This document shows positions 19,857 to 31,558 of a stretch of DNA of 64,000 bases, one piece after another (within the stretch, counting starts at the first letter, position 1; every line of letters begins with the position of its first letter). The stretch covers positions 496,001 through 560,000 of the forward strand of contig NZ_CP038013.1 of NCBI RefSeq assembly GCF_004379335.1. Reading direction: 5' to 3'. Made by a program: the position numbers and the translations under genes. Under the pieces are notes generated by a model. It was not told where the DNA came from. It made no database searches and saw only the letters and a list, made by a program, of their open reading frames with translations. Source of the DNA: Spiroplasma gladiatoris (GTDB lineage Bacteria > Bacillota_I > Bacilli_A > Mycoplasmatales > Mycoplasmataceae).

Positions 19857-22289
19857 ATGGAACTTAAAGATTTATTTCATAAACAGATTTCTTTCTTTAA
19901 TGCAGATTTAAAATCAAAAGACGAAGTTATTGAGTTTTTATCTAAAGCATTATTAAAAGAAAAATTTGTTAAAGATGAAAAAGTATTTAAAGACGCTGTT
20001 TACAAACGTGAAAGCGAAGGTTCAACAGGTATGGGTGATGGAATTGCTATTCCTCACGTATTAAATCCAACTGTTGAAAAATCTGCAATTGCATTTTGTA
20101 AATTAAAAAATAAAGTTGACTGACAATCACTTGATGATCAACCAGCTGATCTTATCTTTATGATAATGACCAACGGAAAAGATGGAAATGAACACTTAGA
20201 AGCATTAGCTAATTTAAGTGGATATTTAATCAAAAAAGAAGTTCAAGATGGACTTAGAAGTGCAAAATCAGTAGATGAAGTTAAAAAATTATTAAGTGCA
20301 CCAAAAGCTAAAAAAGAAGAACTAAAAAAAGGTGAATCATATGATGTTATTGGGATAACTGCATGTCCAACAGGAATAGCACATACTTATTTAGCAGCAG
20401 AAAAAATTCAAGAATATGCAGAAGAATTAGGTTTAAAAGCAAAAGTCGAAACTCAAGGTAGACGTGGAGTTGAAAATGTTTTAACAGCAGAAGATGTTAA
20501 AAATGCAAAATATATAATTTTAGCTCACGAAAAAGCAATTAATGGAATGTCAAGATTTAATGGTTATAAAGTTGTAGATACTTCTACAAAAGAAGCGATT
20601 TACAAAGGTAAAGAAATAATTCAAAACTATGAATCACATCCAAAATTAATGAAAGTTGAAAACGCACACGATGAATCTAGCGGTGAAGTTGGTCAATTAG
20701 ATTTAAAACAATTTAAAAAAGTGAAACAAAATCTTCTAGCAGGGGTTTCGAGAATGTTACCATTTGTTGTTGCTGGAGGAATTATTTTAGGATTTGGTTT
20801 CTTACTAGACTATATTTATACAACAGCTATGGGTATGAAAGCGTTCTCATCATGAGAACAATACAGAGATTTCTTTAATTTATCAGATGAAATAGCAAAA
20901 AGTAAATTTAAGTTATTATCTGATGGTAAAATTATTGATCCAGCAGATGCGGAAAAGTTTTTAACTAATCACTTTTCTCAACTTGGACCTGATGGGGTCA
21001 CAATGTGTTATGCATCTGGATCATTTGGAACAGTTTGAGAAGTGTCAAGTTACTTCTCTGCAATTGGTAAAATTGGAATGGAATTAATGATACCAATTTT
21101 AGGTGGATATGTTTGTTATTCAATAGTAGGTCCTCAAGGATTAATGGTTGGTGCAACAGCGGGATTAATGGCAAATAGTGATGGATTTGCTTATTCAAAA
21201 ATAAGCGAAATAGCACCATGAACTGGTGCATGAAGTAGATTTTTACCTAGCAGTTTAGAAGGTATGTCATCTGGATTTATTGGTGCACTAGTTGGAGCTT
21301 ATTTAGGTGCACTAGTTGTATTTGGTTTAACAAAACTAATGAAAAACTTTGGTAAAGGATTACAAGGGGTTAGAGATATAGTATTTATTCCTGTGCTTTC
21401 ATTGCTTGGTGTAGCAGTTATAATGTTAGCAGTTAATATTCCTTTGGGATATGTAATGTATGGATTACAAAAATTTATTTCATTACTAGCAGATAATAAC
21501 TTAATGGTAATTGTATGTATATTGGCTGCATTTATGATGTGTGTTGACATGGGTGGACCTATCAATAAAATAGCTTATACAATCGGTACACTATCAGTAG
21601 GGTTTAATTTAGTAAGTAAAGAAACTAATGCAATTGCTTACGAACAACAAACTATGATTATGACAGCTGCAATGGTTGGTGGAATGGTTCCTCCAATTGG
21701 AATAGCGATAAGTACAGTTTTATTCCCAAAACAATGAACTTTAAAATCAAAAGATGCAGCTAAAACTAATTGATTAATGGGAATGTGTTTTGTTTCAGAA
21801 GGAGCAATACCATTTATGATTGAAGATCCAAAAAGAATTTCAGTGTCAGCAATGATTGGTGGAATTGTTGCAGGATTAATAGTAGGAGTATTTAAAATCA
21901 CAATCGCAGCACCACATGGTGGAATATTTGTAGCACCATTAACAAACTCATTATTATTTGATGGTGATGGGTTGCAAAAAGGAATGGGTGTAGTATTATA
22001 TATAGTTGCATTCATGTCAGGTTCACTAGTAATGGGAGTTGTATTAGGATTCTGAAGATTAGCAGATATTAAAAATGGTAAATTAACTTTATCTTCAACA
22101 AATGGAGTTAAAGAAAGTTTACAAGATAGATTAGCAAAAGCTAATCAATCAAACAATACTAAAAAAGTTGAACAATTTAATAAAAAATTAAACGATTATG
22201 CAACATTTGAACAAAATTTAAAAGCAAAACAACTTGCTTATGCATCAAAAGTTGCTGAAAAAAACAAAGCAAAAAAACAAAAAGCTTAA
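19857..22289 (+). CDS. fruA: PTS fructose-specific EIIABC
   Basis: An 810-residue permease that imports fructose and phosphorylates it to fructose-1-phosphate. Domains are in order A-B-C. The IIA domain has the phosphorylated His at residue 67 (GIAIPHVLNP). The IIB domain has catalytic Cys170 in GITACPTGIAHTYLAAEKI. The IIC domain from about residue 285 has eight or more helices, including MCVDMGGPINKIAY and AAPHGGIFV. The start is ATG 19857, 4 nt after an out-of-frame ATG at 19853, with AGGAGG upstream. A Lys-rich tail and a strong terminator follow. The gene is complete and probably the main fructose uptake route. Confidence 0.95.
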
Positions 22290-22294
22290 TTATT

Positions 22295-22324
22295 AAAAAA
22301 GCACCTAATTTAGGTGCTTTTTTT
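22295..22324 (+). terminator. Rho-independent terminator after fruA
   Basis: AAAAAAGCACC and GGTGCTTTTTT with loop TAATTTA. Confidence 0.9.
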
Positions 22325-22373
22325 ATCTTGTTTTTAGTGTAAAATATAAAAGTTAGAAATTAGGAGTAAGACA

Positions 22374-23612
22374 ATGATCCAAAAACCTAGAGGAACTGAA
22401 GATTTAATTGCAAATCAAGTAAAAGAATTTTTTGCATTAGAATTGATTTTAAGAAATATAGCTGATTTATATAATTATCAAGAAATTAGAACACCTTTTT
22501 TTGAATTAGCAGAACTATTTTTAAGAGGTGTTGGCGAACAAACAGATGTAGTTTCAAAAGAAATGTATATTTTTAATGATAAAAAAAATCGTCAACTTGC
22601 TTTAAGACCAGAAGGTACAGCTCCTACTGTTCGTTCTGTTATTGAAAATAAACTATATATTAATGAAAATTTGCCATTAAAATTATTTTATTTTGGAAGT
22701 ATGTTTCGTTATGAAAGACCTCAAAACGGTAGACAGAGACAATTTAATACATTCGGAGTTGAAGTATTTGGACCTAAAAATCCAGAAATTGATTGTGAAA
22801 TAATTTGTCTAGCAGTACATATGTTAAAAACAATTGGGATTGATGATTTTAAAATCCATTTAAATTATTTAGTAGATGATAATAATCGTCAAATCTATAT
22901 TGATGATTTAAAAAAACAATTAAAAGATGTTAAATTATGTGATGATTGTCAATCTCGCTTAATAAAAAATCCTTTAAGAGTTTTAGATTGTAAAGTTGAT
23001 CAAGATAAGTTTAAAAATATTAAAGATATGAAAGAATATTTATCAGTTGAAGATAAAAATTATTACAATGATTTAAAAAGAAATTTAAAAAATTTAGACA
23101 TTAAAATAATTGAAGATAAAAATTTAGTTAGAGGATTAGATTATTACACAGGATTTGTTTTTGAAATAAAAGATAAAGACCAAAGCACTTTAATTGGTGG
23201 GGGAAGATATGATAAACTTGTTAAACAACTTGGTGATATTGACTTGCCAGCAGCTGGTTGAGGAATGGGAATTGAAAGAATTATTTTGAATTTACAAAAA
23301 CAAAATGTTTCTTTATCAGAACAAAGCAGTCTAGACGCTTATATAATTGGATTAAGTTTAAAAGCAAAAGAATTTGCAAATATTTTAATGTTTATGTTAA
23401 GAAGTGCTGGATTAAAAGTTGATTGTGATTTTATGAATAGAAGTATGAAATCAGCTTTTAAACAATCTGAAAAAAATAATGCTAAAAATATTATTTTAAT
23501 TGGGGATAAAGAATTAAAAGAAAATAATATTATAATCAAAAATCAAAATACAAAAGAAGAACATATTGTTGCTTTTGAAAATATAATTGATTTTATGACA
23601 AAAGGAGAATAA
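22374..23612 (+). CDS. hisS: Histidyl-tRNA synthetase
   Basis: A 412-residue class II synthetase charging tRNA-His. Motifs seen: QKPRGTEDL at residues 2-10, motif 2 with FRYERPQNGRQRQFNTFGVE (about 113-132), the histidine-specific segment GLDYYTGFVFEI and motif 3 AAGWGMGIERI, whose Trp is a TGA codon. The C-terminal anticodon-binding domain is present. RBS TTAGGAG precedes the ATG. aspS follows after 3 nt, the hisS-aspS pair common in Firmicutes. No T-box was seen upstream. Confidence 0.95.
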
Positions 23613-23615
23613 ATA

Positions 23616-25340
23616 ATGGTAAGAACTCATACATGTGGTCAATTAACATTAGACAATATTAATCAAGAAGTTATTTTGCAAGGATGAGTTGCAAAGGTTA
23701 GAAAAATGGGTGGATTAACTTTTGTCGATTTAAGAGATCGTTACGGAATTACTCAACTTTTAATTGGAGAACAATTAAGTTCAAAACTTGAATTACTAAA
23801 AAATGAATATGTAATTCAAGTAAGTGGAAAAGTTATTGAAAGAAAAAGTAAAAATAAAGATATCTTAACTGGAGAAATCGAAATAGAGGTTAAAGATATA
23901 GTTTTAATTAATAAATCTGAATTAACTCCTTTTGAAATTAAAGACAATATCGAATCAAGCGAAGAAACAAGATTGACTTTTCGATATTTAGATCTAAGAA
24001 GAAAAGAAGTTCAAAATAAATTGATAATGAGAAGCAAAATGAACTACTCAATTAGAAATTACTTTAATGATTTAGATTTTATTGAAATTGAAACTCCAGT
24101 GTTTGGTAAATCTACTCCTGAAGGTGCAAGAGACTTTTTAGTGCCTTCAAGATTAAATCCACAAAAATTTTATGCTTTACCCCAATCGCCTCAACTTTAT
24201 AAACAATTATTTATGATTGCGGGGTTTGATAAGTATTTTCAAATAGTAAAGTGTTTTAGAGATGAAGATTTAAGAATTGATAGACAACCAGAATTTACAC
24301 AATTAGATATGGAAATGGGTTTTGCAACATCACAAGATGTTATGGAAACTATTGAAAAATTAGTTAAAAAAGTAATTTTTGATCTTAAAGGCGTAAATAT
24401 CAACGAACCTATTAAAGTAATGTCGTGACAAGAATCTTTTGAAAAATATGGTAATGATAAACCAGATTTACGTTTTGGTTATGAAATTCATTGCTTAGAT
24501 GAAATTTTTAAAAACTCGCAAGTTCCACTATTTATGAATTTAGAAAATAAAACTATTCGCTCAATTTGTGTAAATAATTTATTAAGTAAAAAAGAACTTG
24601 AAAATTTATTAGAAACTGCAAAACAAAATAGTGTTAATATTCTTGGTTTTGCAAAATACGATAACAGCGAATGAAGTGGATCAATTGGTTCTAAATTAAA
24701 TGTTCAAGAAAAACTATCACTTATTAAAAACTTTGACATTAAAAATGAATCAACAATACTTTTTGTTGTTGATGAATATCAAAAAGCTTTGAAAGCATTA
24801 GGGGCTATAAGAAGTCACGTTGGAAAAATGCAAAATTTATGTGATCCTAATGACTATAAATTACTTTGAGTTGTTGATTTTCCTTTATTCGAATGATCTG
24901 AAGAAGAAAATCGCTATGTAGCAGCACATCATCCATTTACAATGCCAAGTGATGACACACTTGATAATTTTGATACAGATAAAGCAAATGCAAAAGCAAA
25001 AGCATATGATATAGTGTTAAATGGATTTGAAATTGGGGGGGGAAGTCAAAGAATTACAGACCCTTCAATTCAAAAGCGTATGTTTGACGCTATTGAACTA
25101 AGTGAAAATCAAATTGAACAAAATTTTGGTTGATTTGTTAATGCATATAAGTATGGAGCTCCTTATCATTCGGGATGCGCTTTAGGTTTAGATAGAATTA
25201 TTATGATTTTAACAGGAGCAGAAAACATTAGAGAAGTTATTGCTTTTCCTAAAAACTCTTCTGGAATTGATCCGATGACTAATGCTCCTGATTTAGTTAC
25301 AAATGCTCAACTAGATGAATTAAAAATTAAAATTAAATAG
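23616..25340 (+). CDS. aspS: Aspartyl-tRNA synthetase
   Basis: A 574-residue class IIb synthetase. The N-terminal OB-fold anticodon-binding domain reads GWVAKVRKMGGLTFVDLRDR (about residues 24-43). The catalytic domain has ETPVFGKSTPEGARDFLVPS, the LPQSPQLYKQ substrate segment, motif 2 FRDEDLRIDRQPEFTQLDME and motif 3 GLDRIIMIL. A GAD-type insertion lies in the middle. GGGSQRI replaces the more usual GGGSIRI. RBS AAAGGAG lies across the hisS end. Nine TGA Trp codons were seen. Confidence 0.95.
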
Positions 25341-25411
25341 ATTAAAAATGTAGTTATTGTTAATGATATATATATTTGATAAAATATTTTTATAGACATG
25401 AGGATTAAATT

Positions 25412-25945
25412 ATGAGTATAAATGAAAGTATAAAAAATTTAATCGGTAATTTATTCAGATTAGATGTTAATTTAGAATACTTTGCGCCAGGTTATATTGG
25501 AGCAAAAAAAATAAGTGAAGAAAATATTCCTTGATTAGGTTTGAAAAATTTAAATAGAGTTGTTTATTTAGCAACAACTTTCAATTATTATTTCTTCGAA
25601 AACATGATTGCAGATGTATCTTTAGCGATTGATGCAAAAGGAAAAGAACCAATCATCGTGGAAGTTAAAGATAGTTTTTTAGAGCTAATTGAATTAGAGA
25701 AATTAGGATTTTTACAATCAAGAGTAAAATCTTTAGGAACAACACAAATGTTTATTTTAAAAGATATTTATAAGTTCATGACTGAAAAATATTCTAAGTT
25801 TAATAATTTTTTTGAAAACGACCCAAACATTAAAAAATTAGCTAAGCATAATGGTCATTTATCAGCACCTTTATTTTTAGAATCAAGTGAAGTTAATGCT
25901 TATTATGAAAAAGGTGCTAAACTAATATTTACAAATGGAAAATAA
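25412..25945 (+). CDS. Hypothetical protein, 177 residues
   Basis: I do not recognise this protein. It has a mixed alpha/beta look: an N-terminal helix, IPWLGLKNLNRVVYLATTFNYYFF, then DVSLAIDAKGKEPIIVEVKD, and a helical Lys/Phe-rich half. No signal peptide, membrane helix or metal motif is seen. The RBS GAGGA precedes ATG 25412 and a single TGA Trp is present. It is convergent with the minus-strand lipoprotein at 25979 and shares a palindromic terminator with it. Confidence 0.7.
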
Positions 25946-25979
25946 AAAATCTTAAATTAATTAATTTAAGATTTTTTAT
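25945..25979. terminator. Bidirectional terminator
   Basis: A near-perfect palindrome centred in TTAATTAATTAA, with A-run on the left and T-run on the right. It serves the plus-strand gene ending at 25945 and the minus-strand gene ending at 25979. Confidence 0.8.
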
Positions 25980-26785
25980 TATTCTGGTATAGATGGGTCT
26001 TTATATGTTAAAACACAATAACCTTTATATTTAGTTGATTCAAAAATTGAGCTTAAAATAACTTTATTACCTTTTACATGTGTCATAACTTCTGCAGTAT
26101 CAATTTTTAAACTTTCATCATTAGTGCTACTATTAATCCTATTTAAAATTTTTCCTTCATCAATTTTTGTTATTTCACCTAAATATTTATCAGGTAATAT
26201 TTTTATTATTGCATCTTCTAAACTTTCACGACTATCATCTTCAATTTCAACATAATCAACTCAAGTGCTTCCATAATAGTAATTTGAATCATTAATAGCT
26301 ACAACTTTCGCTTTGCTTTTAGTAATTGTATCAATTTCAACTTCTTCTACTTGTATATCCGGGTTTAAAGCAATTATTCAATCTAATATATCTTTTTTGT
26401 TTAACCTAAGTTTGCCAAGCGATTTTGTGGTTAATGCATCCTCTAAATTTGTCAAAGCAACTCATTTAACTTCAATACTTCCGTATAAATCAGAGCCTAT
26501 GTTTTCATTGGAAATAATTGTAATAAAACCATCATTATCTACAACCTCAGCAGGATCTACTCCTTCGATTATAACTTGACTGCTAGAAATTAAACCATCT
26601 TTGTCTATTGCATTTAATACACCTTGCATTGACTTTTCTTCGATATTTAAAATACGATCTTTATATATTTCTTCTAAATTTCCGCTACCTAACTTGCTAA
26701 TATTATCGCCAAAACAACTTGTGGTTAAACCAGAAGGAACAGAAATTATATTAAAAACCATTAATAGCGAAAGTATTTTTTTCAT
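25979..26785 (-). CDS. Lipoprotein with three internal repeats
   Basis: A 268-residue predicted lipoprotein. The N-terminal signal is MKKILSLLMVFNIISVPSG then LTTSC, with the lipid Cys at residue 24. After it, three degenerate units of roughly 75-80 residues follow. Each begins with a (N/S)LE(E/D)A-like helix and contains a LG or LN followed by I-x-x-x-x-I. Each ends in a strand with a Y-x-G pattern (DLYGSIEV, YYYGSTWVDYVEI, KYKGYCVLTYK). Small repeated beta-alpha domains of this kind are common in Mollicute lipoproteins. The gene is divergent from pepF and has its own RBS (GGAGAA). Function is unknown. Confidence 0.75.
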
Positions 26786-26847
26786 AATTATTCTCCAAAT
26801 ATATATTATTATAAACTTTTTTGAGATTAATTTCTAGTTTGAGAATT

Positions 26848-26856
26848 TGTTATAAT
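26848..26856 (+). promoter_or_regulatory. pepF promoter, extended -10
   Basis: TG-T-TATAAT (26848-26856), an extended -10, lies 23 nt before the pepF start. No good -35 is visible. Confidence 0.5.
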
Positions 26857-26879
26857 ATTTTTAACTATAAAGGAAATTT

Positions 26880-28682
26880 ATGAAAAGAAAACAAGTAGAT
26901 TCAATATACAAATGAAATTTAAATAATATATATAAAACAAAAAAGAAGTTTAAAAAAGATTTAGATATTGTTATTAAAAAAAATAAAGAGTTATTAAAAT
27001 ATAAAAATAAATTAGGTGATTTTAAAGTCTTTAAAGATTTTTTTTTAGAAAATGAAAAAATTAATAAATTAGAAGAAAAAATGCAATTCTTTTTATGTAT
27101 TTTACAAGTTGAACAAAATAATCAATTTGCATTAGATTTAGAATCTCTATATAGTCAAAAAATGATGGAACTTGATGGTAAGTTTACTTGGATTAGTGAA
27201 GAAGTTAGTAAATTTAATCAAAAAGATTTTTTAAACTTTATTCAAAATGATATAGAACTAAAATATTATTATAAGTATTACCAAGATTTTTTTAAAGAGT
27301 TAAAATATATGCTTCCATATAAACAAAGAAAAATTTTATCAAGAGTTACAAATTCTTCATCAATAATTTATGAAATGTATGAAACACTATTATTTAAAGA
27401 TAATAAGCATCGAAAAGTAGAAATCAATAATAAAATTTATGAATTAAATTCATCAACTTATTCTGATTTATTATTAAATTCTAGACCGATTGAAGATCAA
27501 ATGGTAAGAGTAAAATTCAGTTTAGAATTTAAAAAAGAATTAAAAGAAAAAAAACATACTTTAATTAAACTTTACGACAACATTGTAAGATCGAATATTG
27601 AACATTTAAAATTAATTAAAAAAGAAAATTTTTATGATTATTTCTTTGATAAAGAAGATTTTTACAAATTACACTTAGAAGTTTTACTAAATGCTGCAAA
27701 AGAATCGTCAAATTTAAATAATAAGTATCTAAAATTATACAAAGATTTTTTCAAGTTTGATAATAAATTTTACTCTACAGATACTTCTTTAAAGTTTTAT
27801 CAAGCTGATAAGAATAAAATTAGTGTCGATAATGCCAAAGAAATTATAAAAAAACATTTAAGTTGTTTAGGACAAGAATATATGAATTTTTTAGATATTG
27901 CTTTTGAAAATCATAAAATAGATTATTATGAAGATGAAAATAAAGCAACTGGCGCTTTTACAATTCCTTCTTATGATTTTGATAATTTAATATCTATGAA
28001 TTGAACAGATGATTTTGAATCTGTTTATACTTTAATTCATGAACTTGGTCATTCTGTTCATTCTTTGTTTGCTAATAAGTACCAACCAAAACCTTTAAAC
28101 ACTTTTGGAAATTTGATAGCAGAAATCGCATCAACTTTTAATGAACATTTATTAAGTGATAAACTTTTAAAAAATAGTGATCATAAACAAAAAATAAATA
28201 TTTTACAAAATAATATAGACTTTATTGCTTCTAACTTTTTCTCATCTGCTCGTTGAACTAAATTTGAAATTGAAACATTTAAATTAGTTGAAAATAATCA
28301 AATAATTAATTACAACTCGATAAAAAATATAATTGACAATACTTTTAAAAAATCAGATTTATTAGACGAATATGATGAAGAGTGTAAATATTATGATTGA
28401 ACTCAAATAAGTCATTTATATGAAGAACCATTTTACTTATATAAATATGCAGTATCAATTGCTTTTTCTTATCATTTATATAATGATTTTGTTATCAATA
28501 ATGATTACAATAAATTTATTAGCTTTTTAAAAGAAGGCGGTTCTTTAGAACCATTAGAATTATTTAAAAAATATGGTTTTGATTGTACAAAAAGTGATTC
28601 ATATTTACCATTAATTAAACATTTTGAAAATTTAATTACACAATTAGAAAATTTATTAAAAAAAATTAATACAAATAACTAA
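26880..28682 (+). CDS. pepF: Oligoendopeptidase F (M3 family)
   Basis: A 600-residue cytoplasmic zinc peptidase that cleaves short peptides, probably after import. The zinc motif HELGH is at residues 387-391, followed by NTFGNLIAEIASTFNEHLL, which supplies the third zinc ligand (Glu) about 28 residues later. This is typical of M3B enzymes. The N-terminal helical half is present and the length is normal (about 600). RBS AAAGGAA precedes the ATG. Its last 17 nt overlap the end of a convergent gene on the minus strand. Confidence 0.92.
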
Positions 28683-29361
28683 TAAAAATAGAAATTAATT
28701 TCTTATAAGATAATAAAAAATTATAAGTTTCAATCGTGCTTACTGTAATTTTTAAATACTCATTATTAGTTATTTTTTTCTTTTTTGCTAATTTTTTTGC
28801 ATAATTAATTGTTAAAACTATATTTTTTTCAATCGCAACAACACTAGATTTAGGAATAATATAATCATCTCAAATTATTTTAAGATACTCATCTGTTTTG
28901 AAAATTGTTTTAATTTCATTTTTATAATGTTCAAATACGTTTAAAATTTCTTTATTTGCCAAATCAATCGCAAAAAAACTTGGTTTTGCGATATCTAACT
29001 TATTAGAAAGTACAAAATAATTACACATTGTCTCAATAAATCTAATTAATCCTAATATTTGACAATAATCTCTAATCATTTTTTCAAATTTTTTTAATAA
29101 TTTTAAATCAGTTATAATTAATTTATATTTTTGATTAAAAAAGTTTTTATAGTTATCAATTTCTTTAAAAAGTTTTTCATAATTATTTAAACTATGATCA
29201 TTTGTTATTTCGAATCCAACATTTGTTTTATTAAACTTAAATAATCATTTTTCAAGTTTTTTAATATTTTTATTAAGCTCTTTTTCTCAAAAAAGATTTA
29301 TATTTTTTAAATCTTCAATGTTTATCGAATTAATATTAAAAGATTTAAATTTTTCTATCAT
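28666..29361 (-). CDS. Hypothetical helical protein, 231 residues
   Basis: The frame is open from ATG 29361 (complement) to TAA at 28666-28668, with TGA Trp codons. The protein is rich in Lys, Asn, Ile and Leu and looks almost wholly alpha-helical, without a signal peptide or clear membrane helix. I do not recognise it. It ends inside the last codons of convergent pepF and diverges from a similarly sized helical gene at 29427 across a 65-bp A/T-rich spacer. A visual comparison gives no convincing homology between the two. Confidence 0.65.
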
Positions 29362-29426
29362 ATTATTACCATCTTTCTTAAATACATTTAATATTATATA
29401 TTATAAGAAGATTAAGTGAGGTTTTT

Positions 29427-30134
29427 ATGCTTGGAAAATATGAGTTTTTAGACAGTGAAATAAATTATGTTTTGAAATATTTTGAACCAACTGTTTCATC
29501 AATTTTTATATGGATTGATTATATTAATGAAGCCTTTTTTGATAATAATTTAATTATAAAAAAACTAAAACAAGTAAAAAAACAATTAATGAATATGAAC
29601 TATTTAGATGAATTTCAAGATATAAAAAATCATTTTTTAAACATTTATGATGAAGTGCTATATTTAATGATTAGTTATGAGTTAAAAGAAATTGATTACA
29701 ATTACTATGCTATCGCACCAAAACTTAGAGTTATAAAAGAATTATTTATTCAAGCAGATAATATTGTTAAGTTTTGTTATGATGGTTTAAAAAAATATAA
29801 AAAAGTGCCTAGTATAAAACAATTAAAAAACTTTTTTTTACAAGAACTACAAAATAAATTAACTTTAGTAGAGCGTTTTAATAAATTTTCGACAATTGAG
29901 TTTGATAATCAACAAAACGAGATAATAATTTTATTAAAAAATGAACAAAATATTGATAAGTGATTATCAGGAATTAGTTTAATTTTAGCAATATATGAAG
30001 ATATATTAGATAATTTGTACAATATTGACAAAACTGAACTAAGTTATTTTTGAAAAATAATTTATAGGTTAAATGAGATGCAATCAATTTGTGAAATATA
30101 TCAAAATATTTGTTATTATATTAACGATAAATAA
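29427..30134 (+). CDS. Hypothetical helical protein, 235 residues
   Basis: The ORF runs from ATG 29427, preceded by AGTGAGG, to TAA 30132-30134. It encodes a helical, aromatic-rich soluble protein (SIFIWIDYINEAFF, NYLDEFQDIKNHFLNIYDEV). No known motif is seen. Two TGA and one TGG tryptophan codons are used. It is transcribed divergently from the gene at 28666 and could share regulation with it. Confidence 0.65.
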
Positions 30135-30146
30135 TCTTTAGTATTT

Positions 30147-30174
30147 TTTACTCTATTTACAAAAATAGAGTAAA
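30147..30174 (+). terminator. Hairpin after the 235-residue gene
   Basis: TTTACTCTATTT (30147-30158) and AAATAGAGTAAA (30163-30174) form a perfect 12-bp stem. There is no T-run after it, so it may be a weak terminator or a protein-binding site just before the next promoter. Confidence 0.45.
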
Positions 30175-30327
30175 TGTTATAATTAAAATGTTATAAATAT
30201 TTATTTTATAACGCTACACATACCTTTATAAGGACTTTCAAACTACATTTTAATTAGTAATAAATTAAAGTTAAGTTTGTAAAAAAAACAAATGCCTGTT
30301 CCTTTCAAACGGCATTTGTTTTTTTAT
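30175..30327 (+). ncRNA. Candidate small RNA or leader with strong terminator
   Basis: An extended -10 TG-T-TATAAT (30175-30183) is followed by about 100 nt without an ORF. The G-C-containing hairpin AAACAAATGCC / GGCATTTGTTT (30286-30296 with 30311-30321) then ends in Ts. The 14-nt terminator loop contains TCCTT, which could pair with AAGGA in the upstream stretch ACCTTTATAAGGACTTTC. CTTTCAAAC and TTTCAAAC recur upstream and in the loop. It matches no RNA family I can recognise. It could be a free sRNA or a leader of the gene at 30392. Confidence 0.4.
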
Positions 30328-30391
30328 TACAATTTCTATTAAAAAACATAGAATTTATTGGTGTAAAATAAAAATGAAAAAAGGTGATTGA

Positions 30392-31444
30392 ATGGAATGG
30401 ATTATAAAAATAAATGATAATAAATACAATTTTATTAAATATTTTAATTCTATATTAAAAAGAAGAGATTTATATAATCAAATTAATAAAAAAGGTTTGG
30501 AAATAAGATGTGGTAGAGTTATAAATAATTTAGAATGCAATGCAAAATTAATATTAAATTATAATCCTAGTGTTAGAATTCAGTATTTTTTAACCACTAA
30601 ATTTGATTCAAAACATCAAGAATGATGCATTAATAATATTAAAGAAGAAATCAACTTAAAATGAATAAGAGAAATTATTTCTAGTGATCTTATTAAAAAT
30701 TTTTATGACGATAATTTAGTTCAAATAATTACTTTAAATAATGGTGTTATTAAAAATAACGTATTAAACTATAAAAACTCAAATTTAGAAGAGTTCAAAA
30801 AATTAATTAACTCAAAAGATACAAAAAGCATAACTATTGAAACTGTTAGAAACTATATCTTTGACACAGTTAGAAAAGATAGTGTTAAAAAAGGTTACTC
30901 AGCTTTTGATGAAGACTTTAAAAATCATCATTTTGAAACATTTAATGATGGTAAAAAATACATAGATATTAATATAAAAACAGAGCACTTTATTAACGCA
31001 ATTTTAAAATTTACTTTAAACGATTTTACAAATACAAATTATGAAATAATTCAAAGTGATGGAACTTTGCTTATCGAAATACCAAATATTGATGTTTTTC
31101 ATCTAGAAAAAGCAGATACTTCAACTAATTTAAAGATAAAAAAAGTAAAGGATTTAACAATTAAAAAGAAACTTCAATTTATATTTAAAAATAAAAATAT
31201 AATTAACAATATCATAAAATTAAAAAAAATTGCTAATAATCAATATAGCGAAAGTAAAGTTGATATCAAAACTGTTTATGGATTAAGTTTTATAGTTGAT
31301 AAAAATCGTCATATTTTTCAAAATAAGGATGAGTTAATTATTAAAATGGATGTTTTAGAGTTTGAAGAATTTATATGTGTTAAAAAAAATTACAAATTTT
31401 ACGAATTAGATGAATTTGTAGAAAACAAGTTAAATCAAGGATAA
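30392..31444 (+). CDS. Hypothetical protein, 350 residues
   Basis: A single frame runs from ATG 30392 to TAA 31442-31444. The RBS AAAGGTG decides for this ATG over an in-frame ATG 18 nt upstream. The protein is hydrophilic and Lys/Asn/Ile-rich. Near the N-terminus it has IRCGRVINNLECNAKLILNY and EWCINN, so three cysteines could bind a metal, but spacing does not match a family I know. The remainder is alternating helix and strand. It stands between the sRNA candidate and parE. No function is assigned. Confidence 0.65.
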
Positions 31445-31455
31445 TTTAAAAATAT

Positions 31456-31486
31456 TTGACTTTATTTAAAAACAATATAATATAAA
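31456..31486 (+). promoter_or_regulatory. parE promoter
   Basis: TTGACT (31456-31461) with TATAAT (31476-31481, 14-nt spacer) or TATAAA (31481-31486, 19-nt spacer). Both spacers are off the optimum, so the exact -10 is uncertain. Confidence 0.5.
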
Positions 31487-31558
31487 ATTTGATTATGTTT
31501 AAATTATCAAACATATTTTAATATTTATAGGGTTAAAATAAATTGAAAGGATAAAAAA

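Noticed and set aside
21299-22015. Minus-strand ORFs antisense to fruA
   Set aside because: They mirror the conserved IIC domain, have no RBS, and their composition (Ile/Pro/Asn/Thr-rich) is what the complement of a membrane protein gives.
22290-22373. T-box before hisS
   Set aside because: The gap is only 84 nt, is occupied by the fruA terminator, and no T-box consensus is seen.
26313-26837. Plus-strand ORFs over the minus-strand lipoprotein
   Set aside because: The minus strand has the signal peptide, lipobox and RBS; the plus-strand frames have none of these.
28666-30134. Idea that the divergent genes at 28666 and 29427 are paralogues
   Set aside because: They are similar in size and helical character, but no convincing residue match was found by eye.
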